Source: Rhodospirillaceae bacterium
Lineage (GTDB): Bacteria > Pseudomonadota > Alphaproteobacteria > DSM-16000 > Inquilinaceae
Direction of reading: 5' to 3'
NCBI GenBank assembly: GCA_020638595.1
Contig: JACKIG010000030.1
Span: 1 to 51,600 of the forward strand
DNA: 51,600 nt
The position numbers and the translations under genes were made by a program. Every line of letters starts with the position of its first letter. The stretch's first letter is position 1. A model generated the notes under the pieces. The model was not told the origin of the DNA. It ran no database searches and saw only the letters and a list, made by a program, of their open reading frames with translations. Shown here piece by piece: positions 42,635-51,105 of this stretch.

Positions 42635-42923
42635 GGTCGTCGTCTCCGCTGACCGTCCCAGCGCCTCGGCACACTCGCCTGCGCTTGCATCAGCATGGTT
42701 GGACAGTATGGCAGGCGATAGTTAGCAGGCCATTTCCCTTCAAACCATATGTGTTAGTACAGGTTAGCTTGCGTTAGCTTGGCGGCGCCATCCGCCGGCC
42801 GTTCCGGTCCGCGGCCCCCCATCGCCGGCAGCGGCGTCCTCGCGCGGCTTCCGGTGGCCGGGTTGGCATGCTAGCGTTTCCCGTGCAGGTCGTCGTCGGG
42901 AAACGTGTCGGGACAGGGCCGCC
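42635..42923. promoter_or_regulatory. Divergent control region with GTTAG repeats
   Basis: A 289-bp spacer between the receiver gene (minus) and the first exported-protein gene (plus). It contains the GTTAG repeat array at 42753-42777 and a further GTTAG at 42721-42725. No other gene is seen. Confidence 0.5.
42753..42777 (+). promoter_or_regulatory. Three GTTAG direct repeats at 10-bp spacing, predicted OmpR-family operator
   Basis: GTTAG begins at 42753, 42763 and 42773, each followed by five variable bases. This is the same layout as CpxR-type boxes (5-bp motif, 5-bp spacer) and suits tandem binding of an OmpR/PhoB-family dimer on one DNA face. The array stands out in a GC-rich region. The nearest such regulator is encoded at 39443-40198. 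Confidence 0.55.
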
Positions 42924-43421
42924 ATGCGGATCTCATGGTTCACGGGTTTGGCCGCCGTCGTGCTGGCGATGTGTCCCGGATCGCCGCCGGGCGCCCAGAC
43001 GGTGGGCCGGCAGCTGGCCGGTGTCGAAGACGTCACGATCGTCGTCGCCCAGTTGAGCAATCGCGAAGAGGCCTGCGGTCTGAAAGAGACGACCGTGCGG
43101 GCGACGGCCCAGAACTTCCTGCTGACGAACAACTTCACGCTCAGCAACGACAGCAGCACCAGCATGCTGATCGAGGTCAGTTCCCTGGCCGACACCGAGC
43201 TCGATCGCTGTTTTTCGGGCATCCAGACCTACGTCTACCGGACGGCCGACTATTATCGCGAGGCCGACGGGCAGGTGGTCGAGGGGTTCGTGCTCTTGTG
43301 GAGCGATCTGCGGCTTGCGACATCGACGGTCGATCAGCATCCGGTCTTCCTGATCGGACAGATCCAGAACCAGCTGGAGCTGTTCCTGAACGACCTGCGC
43401 CGCGACAATGGTCCGGTCTAG
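42924..43421 (+). CDS. Exported protein of unknown function
   Basis: 165 residues with a signal peptide (RISWFTGLAAVVLAMCPGSP, cleavage probably near GAQ-TV). The mature part has two cysteines (REEACGLKE, LDRCFSGIQ) likely to pair, and alternating strand/helix patterns such as TSMLIEVSSLADTE and PVFLIGQIQNQLELFLNDLR. I do not recognise the family. It is the first of three overlapping genes downstream of the GTTAG array and probably acts in the periplasm or outer envelope. Confidence 0.6.
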   Translation: MRISWFTGLAAVVLAMCPGSPPGAQTVGRQLAGVEDVTIVVAQLSNREEACGLKETTVRATAQNFLLTNNFTLSNDSSTSMLIEVSSLADTELDRCFSGIQTYVYRTADYYREADGQVVEGFVLLWSDLRLATSTVDQHPVFLIGQIQNQLELFLNDLRRDNGPV

Positions 43422-43812
43422 GCGTGTCTTCCTGGGGGCGAGCCTTGCCGCCCCCCTGGCCGCGGCCGGATGCGACAGCTTCTCCGGGCTGCTGACGGCA
43501 CCGGCGGACATCGAGATCATCGAATGGTCGCTGGCCCGGCGCGGCCAGGCACTGGCGCTGACCGGCAGGCTGCGCAACCTCCAGCCGCGCAACCTGCGCC
43601 AGGTGATCGTCGAGGCCGTGTTCTTCGACGACGGCGGTGGCTATATCGGCTCCGTCACCGCGCGTACGCCGGGCACGTCGCTGCCGGCCGGGGCCGTCGC
43701 CCCGTTCGAGGGCATACGTCCCTACGACGCCCGCATGCACCAGCCGCAAATGCTGTTCCGCCAGGCCGACGGAACCCGTCTGATCGCGAAGGTTGGCGGT
43801 GAGGACGGGTGA
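43408..43812 (+). CDS. Putative Tat-exported lipoprotein with FxLYD-like fold
   Basis: 134 residues starting MVRSRRVFLGASLAAPLAAA. The SRRVFLG segment resembles a twin-arginine signal and AAGC at residues 19-22 is a lipobox, so the protein is probably a lipid-anchored periplasmic protein. The mature part (IEWSLARRGQALALTGRLRN, LRQVIVEAVFFDDGGGYIGS) looks like the FxLYD/DUF3426 beta-sandwich. It overlaps the previous gene by 14 bp and the next by up to 20 bp. Function unknown. Confidence 0.6.
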   Translation: MVRSRRVFLGASLAAPLAAAGCDSFSGLLTAPADIEIIEWSLARRGQALALTGRLRNLQPRNLRQVIVEAVFFDDGGGYIGSVTARTPGTSLPAGAVAPFEGIRPYDARMHQPQMLFRQADGTRLIAKVGGEDG

Positions 43813-44209
43813 TCGGACGCCAGTGCGGCGCAAGCGGCCTCCGGTCGGGCTGCGGGCGGCCGCCGCAGCCGTGGCGGTCGTCGCCTGTACGGGCGGCGGC
43901 GGGACGATTGCCGGTCATTGGGCCGAAGCCGGCGCGTGCCAGGGCGAGAGATGGTATTTCCGCGACGGCGAGGTGTTCCTGACCTATCCGGGCTCCGTGC
44001 GCGGGGGGTTTGCCACGACGCCCGGCGAGATCCGCACCCGCTGGGGCATCTACGAGCCGCAGGACGACGGCAGCGTGCTGCTGCGCCGCTCAGCACCGGC
44101 GGGGCGCGAGATCGTTCTGAAATGGGTGCCGCAGGACGACGGCAGCGTCAGCATGGAGATGTACGAACCGGGCGGCGTCAGACGCAACGCCGTCGGCCAG
44201 CGCTGTTGA
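43793..44209 (+). CDS. Putative lipoprotein of unknown function
   Basis: 138 residues from a TTG at 43793; a GTG two codons later (43799) with AAGG six nt ahead is a likely alternative. A basic start and hydrophobic stretch AAAAAVAVVAC with a lipobox-type cysteine suggest a lipoprotein. The mature part is Trp/Gly/Asp-rich, with the paired elements YEPQDDGSVLLRRS and VPQDDGSVSMEMYEPGG, an internal duplication. No family is recognised. It is convergent with pppA, 45 bp away. Confidence 0.55.
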   Translation: MAVRTGDRTPVRRKRPPVGLRAAAAAVAVVACTGGGGTIAGHWAEAGACQGERWYFRDGEVFLTYPGSVRGGFATTPGEIRTRWGIYEPQDDGSVLLRRSAPAGREIVLKWVPQDDGSVSMEMYEPGGVRRNAVGQRC

Positions 44210-44254
44210 TCGACCCGGGCCGTTCGGCCCCCGGCACCGGCACCGGCACGCCGG

Positions 44255-44989
44255 TCAATCGGCGGCGTGGCATTCCACGAGGATCAAGGTCACGTTGTCA
44301 CGGGCGCCGCGCGACAGCGACAGCTCCATAAGGTGCGAAGCCACCTCGTCGATGGACGCCGCCTCCAGGGCGGCGGCGATCTCCGCATCCTCGACCATGC
44401 GGTTGAGGCCGTCGCTGCACAGAAGGAAGCGGTCGTCGGGTTGCAACCGGCCCTGGCACACCTCGACATCCAGGACATCGCCGGCCCCGACGGCACGCGT
44501 GATCACGTTACCGCGCGGATGGGTCCGGGCCGCTTCGGCGGTGATGACACCGAGATCGACCAGCTCCTGCACATAGGAATGGTCGTGCGACACCTGCGTC
44601 AGCCGGCGGTCGCGCCAAAGGTACAGGCGGCTGTCCCCGGCCCAGGCGCAGGCGAAATGCGCATCGAAGGCCAGCAGGACCACGACGGTGCTGCCGATGG
44701 CGGCACTGTCGGCCTCCTCCGCCATCGCCCGCAACCGGGCATGGACCGCCTGCAGCCGGGCCTGCACCTCCGCCAGGAAGGCGCCGGCGCTTTCCGGCGG
44801 TGCGATGTCATCCAGCGCCGCGACGATGGCCTGGCTTGCCACATCGCCGGCATGGTGGCCGCCCATCCCGTCCGCCACGGCCCACAGGCCCAGTTCTGCC
44901 CGGGACAGACAGGCATCCTCGTTCAGCGTGCGGGTGCAGCCGATATCCGACAGCATCGCCGTGGCGAAGCGGAAGGGCCTATCCGCCAT
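44255..44989 (-). CDS. pppA: PP2C-type protein phosphatase, type VI secretion-associated
   Basis: 244 residues with all PP2C metal motifs: GCTRTLNEDACL, AVADGMGGHHAGD, AWAGDSRLYLWR, LLCSDGLNRMVED and ARDNVTLILV. In type VI clusters PppA reverses PpkA phosphorylation of the Fha scaffold and damps secretion. Its start overlaps the tagF stop by 11 bp. The matching kinase PpkA and Fha are not in the window and may lie beyond the right edge. Confidence 0.92.
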   Translation of the reverse strand: MADRPFRFATAMLSDIGCTRTLNEDACLSRAELGLWAVADGMGGHHAGDVASQAIVAALDDIAPPESAGAFLAEVQARLQAVHARLRAMAEEADSAAIGSTVVVLLAFDAHFACAWAGDSRLYLWRDRRLTQVSHDHSYVQELVDLGVITAEAARTHPRGNVITRAVGAGDVLDVEVCQGRLQPDDRFLLCSDGLNRMVEDAEIAAALEAASIDEVASHLMELSLSRGARDNVTLILVECHAAD

Positions 44990-45767
44990 GGCCGCTGGTC
45001 CCGACAGCCGTCACGCCCGGCAGCGCATGGGGATAGCGCCCGCCCCACCCCCAATAGCGCCAGCGGCCATCGAAGAACGCGGTAAAGGCATCCTCCGGCG
45101 GCAGGCCGAGAGCGGTGACAAGACAGGGCGGCACGCGATCGGACCCCGTCGTCCACCACAGGCTGTATTCGCTGCGGGCGGCGGCAAAGATGTGGTGGAC
45201 CAGGTCCGGATAGGCCGCCAGCGCATCGGCCGACGGGCCAAGCGCCACCGTCAGGCCGCCATGGCGCGGATCCACCGTTTCGGTGCCTCCCGGCATCCCC
45301 GGGTCCTGGCGCCGGGGATAGCCCGGCAGGCCGAGCGCTTGCAGGCGCTGATCGAAGCCCGCCAGTTCGAACCGGTCTTCCAGTGAGGTCAGCGCCAGTT
45401 CCTCCAGCCGCTGGAACCACTGCCGGCCGCTCTGGGGCAGCGCGGCCGGGATGTCGCAATCGGGCAGAAGGGCCGCCAGGACGAACGGGAAATAGCGGCC
45501 GACACGGTCAACGCTGGGCATCATCACGCCGGCCACCGGCACCGGACCGCAGACGCCCGCGGACAGCGCGAAGCTCCAGACCGGGCTGGTCAGGTAGGTA
45601 TCCAGCCAGGCGTCGTGCAGATGCGCGCGGCTTTGGGCAATGGCGGCCTGCAACCACGGGTCCCACGCGTCCAGGAAGCTGCGCGGCAGCCGGTGGCTGA
45701 CGAAATCGCCCTTGACCGGGACCTTGCCGTAGAAGCCGGCCGTACCGCTTTCCGCCAAATCGGTCAT
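44979..45767 (-). CDS. tagF: Type VI secretion accessory protein TagF
   Basis: 262 residues from the ATG at 45765-45767. The N-terminal GFYGKVPVKGDFVSHRLPRS is the TagF hallmark, followed by WDPWLQAAIAQS and SEYSLWWTTGSD. TagF represses the apparatus post-translationally by titrating Fha in systems such as the Pseudomonas H1-T6SS. It overlaps tssM by 4 bp and pppA by 11 bp, so all three are coupled. Confidence 0.92.
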   Translation of the reverse strand: MTDLAESGTAGFYGKVPVKGDFVSHRLPRSFLDAWDPWLQAAIAQSRAHLHDAWLDTYLTSPVWSFALSAGVCGPVPVAGVMMPSVDRVGRYFPFVLAALLPDCDIPAALPQSGRQWFQRLEELALTSLEDRFELAGFDQRLQALGLPGYPRRQDPGMPGGTETVDPRHGGLTVALGPSADALAAYPDLVHHIFAAARSEYSLWWTTGSDRVPPCLVTALGLPPEDAFTAFFDGRWRYWGWGGRYPHALPGVTAVGTSGHGG

Positions 45768-48700
45768 AGCGACTCCGGACAGCGGAACTGGGACAGGTCG
45801 TCCAGCCCGAAGGGGTTGACGACGCTGTTGGGCCTGAGCTGGAAGGTGGCGCTGCGACCGCCGACGACCAGCGTGAAGTTGAACCGGTCCGTTCCGGGAA
45901 CGCCCCGGTCGATCACCGCCTGGTCCAGCATGCGGAACCACGCCCACGGCCCCTGGACGGAGGCGGAGCTTGGCCCGCTGCCCGCGGGGCTGAAGGTGAT
46001 GCGGGACTGGTTCGGCGTCACCGTCCCCGGCCATGTCATCGGCGTCAGCGACAGCTGGGTCGGCCCGTGCTGGTAGGCGACCTGCTGCCCGTCCACGTCC
46101 AGGACCACCTGGGTCGCCCGGTCATCCAGTTCCACCGGGATGACGCTGAAGCCGACGCTGATATTGCCGTCCGCGCCGAAGAAGGCATCGCGGATATGGG
46201 CGGCCCGTTCGAACTGCGCCAGCACATCGTTCGGCAGGCTCAGGCTGACGTTCTGCACCTCGCGCCACTGCCAGGGCGTCGGCAGCGTGTTGACGAAGCT
46301 TTCCAGGTTGTCCTTGAAGAAGCTGTCCAGCAGCCCGCCCGGCCCGAACATCCGCTTGAAGTCGTCCAGCGTCATGTCGGTGATGCTGTCGGCATAGACC
46401 GGATAGCGGTTCTCGACGGCGGTACGGCAGACGGGCACGACCTGGGATTGCCACAGGGCATCCAGCTGGCCGCGGGCCCCGCCGACGGTGATGGCGGCCG
46501 CCGCCCGGGCCACGGATGCGACCATCTCGTTGACCGGGTCGGGCAGCCGGGCGGCCTGGCTGAGCAGTTCCTGCGTGGCGTCGTTGTCGGTGCCGGAAAT
46601 CGCCGACAGCAGGACCCCGCCCTGGTCGCCGGACATGGTCGCGCGGTTCAGCTGGGTATAGACGCGGCCAAGCGACGTGATCAGGTCGTCCAGCGGCGGC
46701 GGCTGGCCGTCCGCCCCTTTGACGAAGGCATGCAGCTGGGCAAACCGGTCGTCGATGAACTGGCCGGGTGGCGGCGGCGGCGGCCCGCCGTCGCCCGAGG
46801 CCGCACCGGCGGCGATGCGGGCGATCCGGTCGGCACGCGCAAGCGCGGGGCTGCGCACCAGCTGTTGGGCCGTGCCGGCGCCGTCCACCGCGTCCTGTGC
46901 GGTGGGGCCGGTGTCCGGTGTCGCGGTCAGCGTCGTTTCGGTGGCGATCGACGACAGCAGGTTCTTCAGCGGGGAATTGGCGCCGGACAGGATGTTCAGC
47001 ACCTCCGTCGCATGCTCGAGGTTGCGGAACGGCACCACCGCGATATCCGCCAGGATACCCTCCCACCGCTGGGCATATTCGTCGAGGTAGAGCGCGGTCA
47101 CGTCGCGTTGCAGCAGCCCCAGCTGGCGATCGTCGACCTCGACCGGGCCGCCCAGCACCCAGCTGTCGCTGGCAATCTCCTCCGACACCTCCAGCACATG
47201 GGGCAGCAGCACCTGATGGAAGCCGTCATAGGTCCAGAAGCCGGGCACGCCGTCCGACAGCGGCAGACCCGACCGGCGCTGGAACACCTGCTGCGTCGCC
47301 GGGCCGCCGGCGTCGATGATGCGCCATTCCGGCAGGCTGCGGGCGGCCTGGCTGCCCCTGAGAATGGCATAGGCGCGCGCGCCCAGCGGCTGCAAGGCAA
47401 GCTGGCGCCGGGCATCCTCGATCAGGTCGTCGTCGAGGCCGATATTGGGCAGCGCCGCCTGCCACAGCAGGGGATTGATCAGCGTATCCAGGTGCCTTTC
47501 CAGCGCATCCCGCCCGACGGCGTTGCGGGTGCCGGGAAACGTCGTCTGCCAATCCGCGGCCATCCAGTCGACGACGAACTGCCGGTCCAGGTCCGACGGC
47601 CCCTGGTTGCCCAGCACCAGATAGACCTTGAGCGCCTGGTAGAGGGCCTGGAACAGCTGGCGCGCACGGTCGGAGGTATTGTCGGCCTCCTGCTCCAGCA
47701 GCGTCGTCGTCTGTTCGATCTGCTGCTCCAGCCGGATGAGCACGCGCGGCAGCAGCATGACATCGAGTGCGCGATGGTAGACGCCGATCGCAGGGGCGCC
47801 GATCTTGTCGCCCTGGTAGAGGCCCAGCGTCATGCCGATGGGCGGCCCGCCGGCGATCCGGTCGGCATAGCCGCCGGGCAGCGCCCGCAGGTCGTTCAGG
47901 GGCGCGAGAATCCGCTCGAAATCCGCCTCGTCGATATTCGTCAGCTCCACGCCCGACAGGTCCGCCTCGTAGGCGTCGGCAGCGGCATCGGCCCGGGCGA
48001 TCAGCTCCCGGTTCTGGGTATAGCTGTAGAACCAGGCGCCGGCGACCAGCAGCAGCACCATGGCCGCGGCCGCCAGGACACCCCGCTGGCGCCAGCGGCG
48101 CTTGCGCTCCACGCGCTGGTCGACGCCGACGACATTGGCCTCGGCAAAGACGACGCTGCGCAGCAGCCGGGTCAGGAAGAAGCTGCGCCCATGGCCGCTC
48201 AACGGTGGCGTCTGCTCGCGGTCCAGACCGAAGCTGGTGGCCATGGCGGCGACGAACCGGTCGATGGGCGTCCCGATCTGGGTGCCACTGGTGAAATAGA
48301 CGCCCCGCAGCAGCGGTCGACGCTCGAACCGGCTGGGCTGGAAGACCTCCGTCAGGAAGTCGGCGATGACGCCCTTCATGGACGCCATCTGGGCCGGGAA
48401 GCCGAAGATCTGGCTGCGGCGGCGGATATCCGGCTCCTGCTGCAGCCGCTCCAGCAGGCGGCCCTGCATCTGCTCCATCAACAAGTCGAATTCGCGCCCG
48501 AACTCGACCACGACCCCCTCGTCATCGCCGCCTTCGTCCAGCGGGAAGGTCATGCCCCAGACCTGCTCGCGCTCCTCGCGGCTCAGTTCATCGAAGAACT
48601 CGACAAAGCCGGCGGCAAGGTCGGTCTTCGTCAGCAGGACATAGACCGGCAGGCGCACGCCCAGCTTGTCGTGCAGTTCCCTCAACCGCTGGCGGATCGA

Positions 48701-49450
48701 CCGGGCATGGGCCAGCCGCTCCGCCTCGGTGCCCACCGCCAGATCGGCCAGGCTGATGGCGATCAGGGCGCCGTTGATGGGCTGGCGCGGGCGGTATTTC
48801 TTCAAGAGGTCGAGGAAGCCCGTCCAGGCGGCGCTGTCGACCTCCTCCTGGCTGTCCTGGGTGGTGTAGCGGCCGGCGGTGTCGATCAGCACCGCATCAT
48901 TGGTGAACCACCAGTCGCAATTCCGCGTTCCCCCGACACCGCGCACGGCCTGGCGGCCCAGCCGGTCGGCCAGCGGGAACTTCAGGCCGGAATTGACCAG
49001 GGCCGTGGTCTTGCCGGACCCCGGCGGGCCGATCAGGATGTACCAGGGCAGCTGATAGAGGTACCGCCCCCCGGTGCGGCCGCCCAGGCGGGCGGACCGC
49101 AGCAGGTTCAACGCCTCCAGCAGGCGCCGGCGCAGCACCTCGACCTCTTCAGTCGCCGACTGGTCGACCTCCGCCCGGGCCTTGGCCGCCTGGCGTTCCT
49201 CCTCCGACAGCTCCTTGACCATCCGCCGGTTGGTCTGGCCCTCGCGCATGCGCGTGAACAGGTTGACCAGCCCCCACAGCACCAGGATCACGACGATGGT
49301 GATCAGCTTGGCCAGGTCGCTCGCCCACGGATGCCAGTCGCCGAACGCGACGGCCTGACCGAAGAACCAGATCAGCGCGCACAGGATCAGCGCGCCGATC
49401 AGCGTCCAGAACCAGCGCGAGATGAAGATGGACAGGACCTTCTTCAGCAT
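45764..49450 (-). CDS. tssM: Type VI secretion membrane complex protein TssM (IcmF)
   Basis: 1228 residues, within the family range. Two N-terminal spans (about 12-33 and 44-65) precede the cytoplasmic NTPase-like domain, with Walker A GPPGSGKTT at 141-149 and DTAGRY at 190-195. A third span near 453-480 (GVLAAAAMVLLLVAGAWFYS) leads into the long periplasmic domain, ending in the TssM C-terminal beta region that contacts TssJ. TssM and TssL form the inner-membrane base. A Pro/Gly tract (near GPPPPPPGQF) lies in the periplasmic part. A 50-bp gap separates it from tssL. Confidence 0.95.
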   Translation of the reverse strand: MLKKVLSIFISRWFWTLIGALILCALIWFFGQAVAFGDWHPWASDLAKLITIVVILVLWGLVNLFTRMREGQTNRRMVKELSEEERQAAKARAEVDQSATEEVEVLRRRLLEALNLLRSARLGGRTGGRYLYQLPWYILIGPPGSGKTTALVNSGLKFPLADRLGRQAVRGVGGTRNCDWWFTNDAVLIDTAGRYTTQDSQEEVDSAAWTGFLDLLKKYRPRQPINGALIAISLADLAVGTEAERLAHARSIRQRLRELHDKLGVRLPVYVLLTKTDLAAGFVEFFDELSREEREQVWGMTFPLDEGGDDEGVVVEFGREFDLLMEQMQGRLLERLQQEPDIRRRSQIFGFPAQMASMKGVIADFLTEVFQPSRFERRPLLRGVYFTSGTQIGTPIDRFVAAMATSFGLDREQTPPLSGHGRSFFLTRLLRSVVFAEANVVGVDQRVERKRRWRQRGVLAAAAMVLLLVAGAWFYSYTQNRELIARADAAADAYEADLSGVELTNIDEADFERILAPLNDLRALPGGYADRIAGGPPIGMTLGLYQGDKIGAPAIGVYHRALDVMLLPRVLIRLEQQIEQTTTLLEQEADNTSDRARQLFQALYQALKVYLVLGNQGPSDLDRQFVVDWMAADWQTTFPGTRNAVGRDALERHLDTLINPLLWQAALPNIGLDDDLIEDARRQLALQPLGARAYAILRGSQAARSLPEWRIIDAGGPATQQVFQRRSGLPLSDGVPGFWTYDGFHQVLLPHVLEVSEEIASDSWVLGGPVEVDDRQLGLLQRDVTALYLDEYAQRWEGILADIAVVPFRNLEHATEVLNILSGANSPLKNLLSSIATETTLTATPDTGPTAQDAVDGAGTAQQLVRSPALARADRIARIAAGAASGDGGPPPPPPGQFIDDRFAQLHAFVKGADGQPPPLDDLITSLGRVYTQLNRATMSGDQGGVLLSAISGTDNDATQELLSQAARLPDPVNEMVASVARAAAAITVGGARGQLDALWQSQVVPVCRTAVENRYPVYADSITDMTLDDFKRMFGPGGLLDSFFKDNLESFVNTLPTPWQWREVQNVSLSLPNDVLAQFERAAHIRDAFFGADGNISVGFSVIPVELDDRATQVVLDVDGQQVAYQHGPTQLSLTPMTWPGTVTPNQSRITFSPAGSGPSSASVQGPWAWFRMLDQAVIDRGVPGTDRFNFTLVVGGRSATFQLRPNSVVNPFGLDDLSQFRCPESL

Positions 49451-49500
49451 CGGCGCCTACCCGCGCCCCTGCGGCGCGGCCAGCCGGGCGATGGGCGCCA

Positions 49501-51099
49501 TCATTCCGGCCCTTCCTTCATCAGCAGGACCTCGATGCGCCGGTTGCGGCTGCGGCAATCGGCCGTGGCGTCCGTGCACAGGGGGTCGGCGTCGGCGCGG
49601 CCTTCGGCGGCCAGCCGGCTGTCGTCGCTGATGCCTTCCGCCAGGATGTCGACGACGGCTTCGGCCCGCCGCAGCGACAGCTGGTAGTTCGACGGGAACT
49701 GCACCGTGTTGATGGGAAGATCGTCGGTGTGCCCCTGCACCACGATGCGCCCCGGCTCCGCCTCCAGCGCGGCGGCGACACGGCGCAGCACCGGTATGTA
49801 GTTCTGGTTGACCCGCACGCTGGCCGAGGCGAACAGGTTGTCGCCGACCAGACGCACGTTGACGCTGCGGGCCTCGTCCGTGACCACGACCAGATCTTCG
49901 GCGACCTCGGGCTGCAGGAACCCGCTGATGCGGTCGTATAGGGTCTCCTGCGGGGGCTGCGGATCGGCAGCCGGCGGCCGTGTCGGGGTTGCGGGGACCA
50001 CGGGCTGCGGCGGCGGTGCCGGCGCCTCGCGCACGATGGTGACGGTCTGGCTCGCGGTCGGCGGCAGGCGCGCGATCTCGGTGAACACAGGGTCCGACTC
50101 GCGGTTCAGCGCAAACACGAAGCCGAAATAGATGACGACGAGCAGGGCGAACGCAGCGACGGCGATCACCCAGAGCGGGATCACCGTTCCCAGCGGGCGA
50201 TGGCGGGCCACCACGCCGCGCCAATGGGGCGAAAGCCCCGCATCGTCCGACCGCCGGCGGATGGTGCGATAGAGGTTCTCGCGCACCCGCGCCAGTTCCA
50301 TCTGCCCGCGCGGCAGCACCCGGTAGCGGCCCTCGAACCCCAGCGACAGGCAGAGATACATCAGCTCCAGCACATCGCCGTTCTGGTTGGGCGCGCGGTG
50401 CAGCTGTTCCAGGATGCCGAAGAAGCGCTCGCCGCCGGAGGTCTCGTTGTAGAAGGTGTTCACCATGCTGGTGGACGCCCAGATGCTGCGCTGCCCCCAG
50501 GGCGTGTTCAGCACCAGGTCGTCGATCAGCGCGCACAGCGCGTACCGCCCGGCATTCACCGCATGCGGCGTGGCACCGCCGCCGCGGGCCCGGCGTTCGA
50601 AGGCCCGCAGCTCCCCCACCACGCGGTCGTGCAGCCCGGCGACGTCGGCCATGGTCGGCCGCTCGCGCAGCCGTGCCGCCAGGGTCAGCAGCGGCTGGGC
50701 CGCCGATACCAGCGGGAAGCTGCCGCTGACCGGCATGACCGCCGACGGGGCATAGTCCGTCTCCACCGCCTCCGCCGCGTACAGGGGCGACGCCGGCGCG
50801 AAGGGCGATGCCTGTGCGGCCATGGGCTGCGGCTGCGGATACTGCGCCATGGGCGGCAGCTGTTGGGGCGGCATCGGCGGGGACGGCGGCGGGGCCGCAA
50901 AGGGCTGGGGCGGCGGCGCGCCCAGCCCCGGGGCCGGACCAAACAGGGAATCGTCACTGCGCAGCGGTGCCGGACGCGGCACCTGGGGCGTCGGCACGGG
51001 CCCGGCGGCGCCGGGCGGACGGCGGCCGCCGGGGCTCGGACGCACCACCGTGGCGTCGATGTCGCCCTGATCGGCGAACGGATCGTCCTGCCCGCTCAT
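49501..51099 (-). CDS. tssL: Type VI secretion protein TssL with C-terminal OmpA-like domain
   Basis: 532 residues. A Pro/Gln-rich, probably disordered N-terminal tail (1-110) is followed by the DotU/IcmH cytoplasmic domain (about 125-300, with CALIDDLVLNTPWGQRSIWA), a transmembrane span (about 306-331) and a periplasmic OmpA-like peptidoglycan-binding domain (about 415-527). The latter has IVVQGHTDDLPINT and SRNRRIEVLLM. This is the extended TssL form that anchors the base to the cell wall, so a separate TagL is unnecessary. It lies 6 bp after tssK. Confidence 0.94.
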   Translation of the reverse strand: MSGQDDPFADQGDIDATVVRPSPGGRRPPGAAGPVPTPQVPRPAPLRSDDSLFGPAPGLGAPPPQPFAAPPPSPPMPPQQLPPMAQYPQPQPMAAQASPFAPASPLYAAEAVETDYAPSAVMPVSGSFPLVSAAQPLLTLAARLRERPTMADVAGLHDRVVGELRAFERRARGGGATPHAVNAGRYALCALIDDLVLNTPWGQRSIWASTSMVNTFYNETSGGERFFGILEQLHRAPNQNGDVLELMYLCLSLGFEGRYRVLPRGQMELARVRENLYRTIRRRSDDAGLSPHWRGVVARHRPLGTVIPLWVIAVAAFALLVVIYFGFVFALNRESDPVFTEIARLPPTASQTVTIVREAPAPPPQPVVPATPTRPPAADPQPPQETLYDRISGFLQPEVAEDLVVVTDEARSVNVRLVGDNLFASASVRVNQNYIPVLRRVAAALEAEPGRIVVQGHTDDLPINTVQFPSNYQLSLRRAEAVVDILAEGISDDSRLAAEGRADADPLCTDATADCRSRNRRIEVLLMKEGPE

Positions 51100-51105
51100 C
51101 GCGGC

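Noticed and set aside
46067..49687. 1206-codon plus-strand frame opposite tssM
   Set aside because: Mirror of the real tssM gene, whose Walker motif, spans and neighbours are clear.
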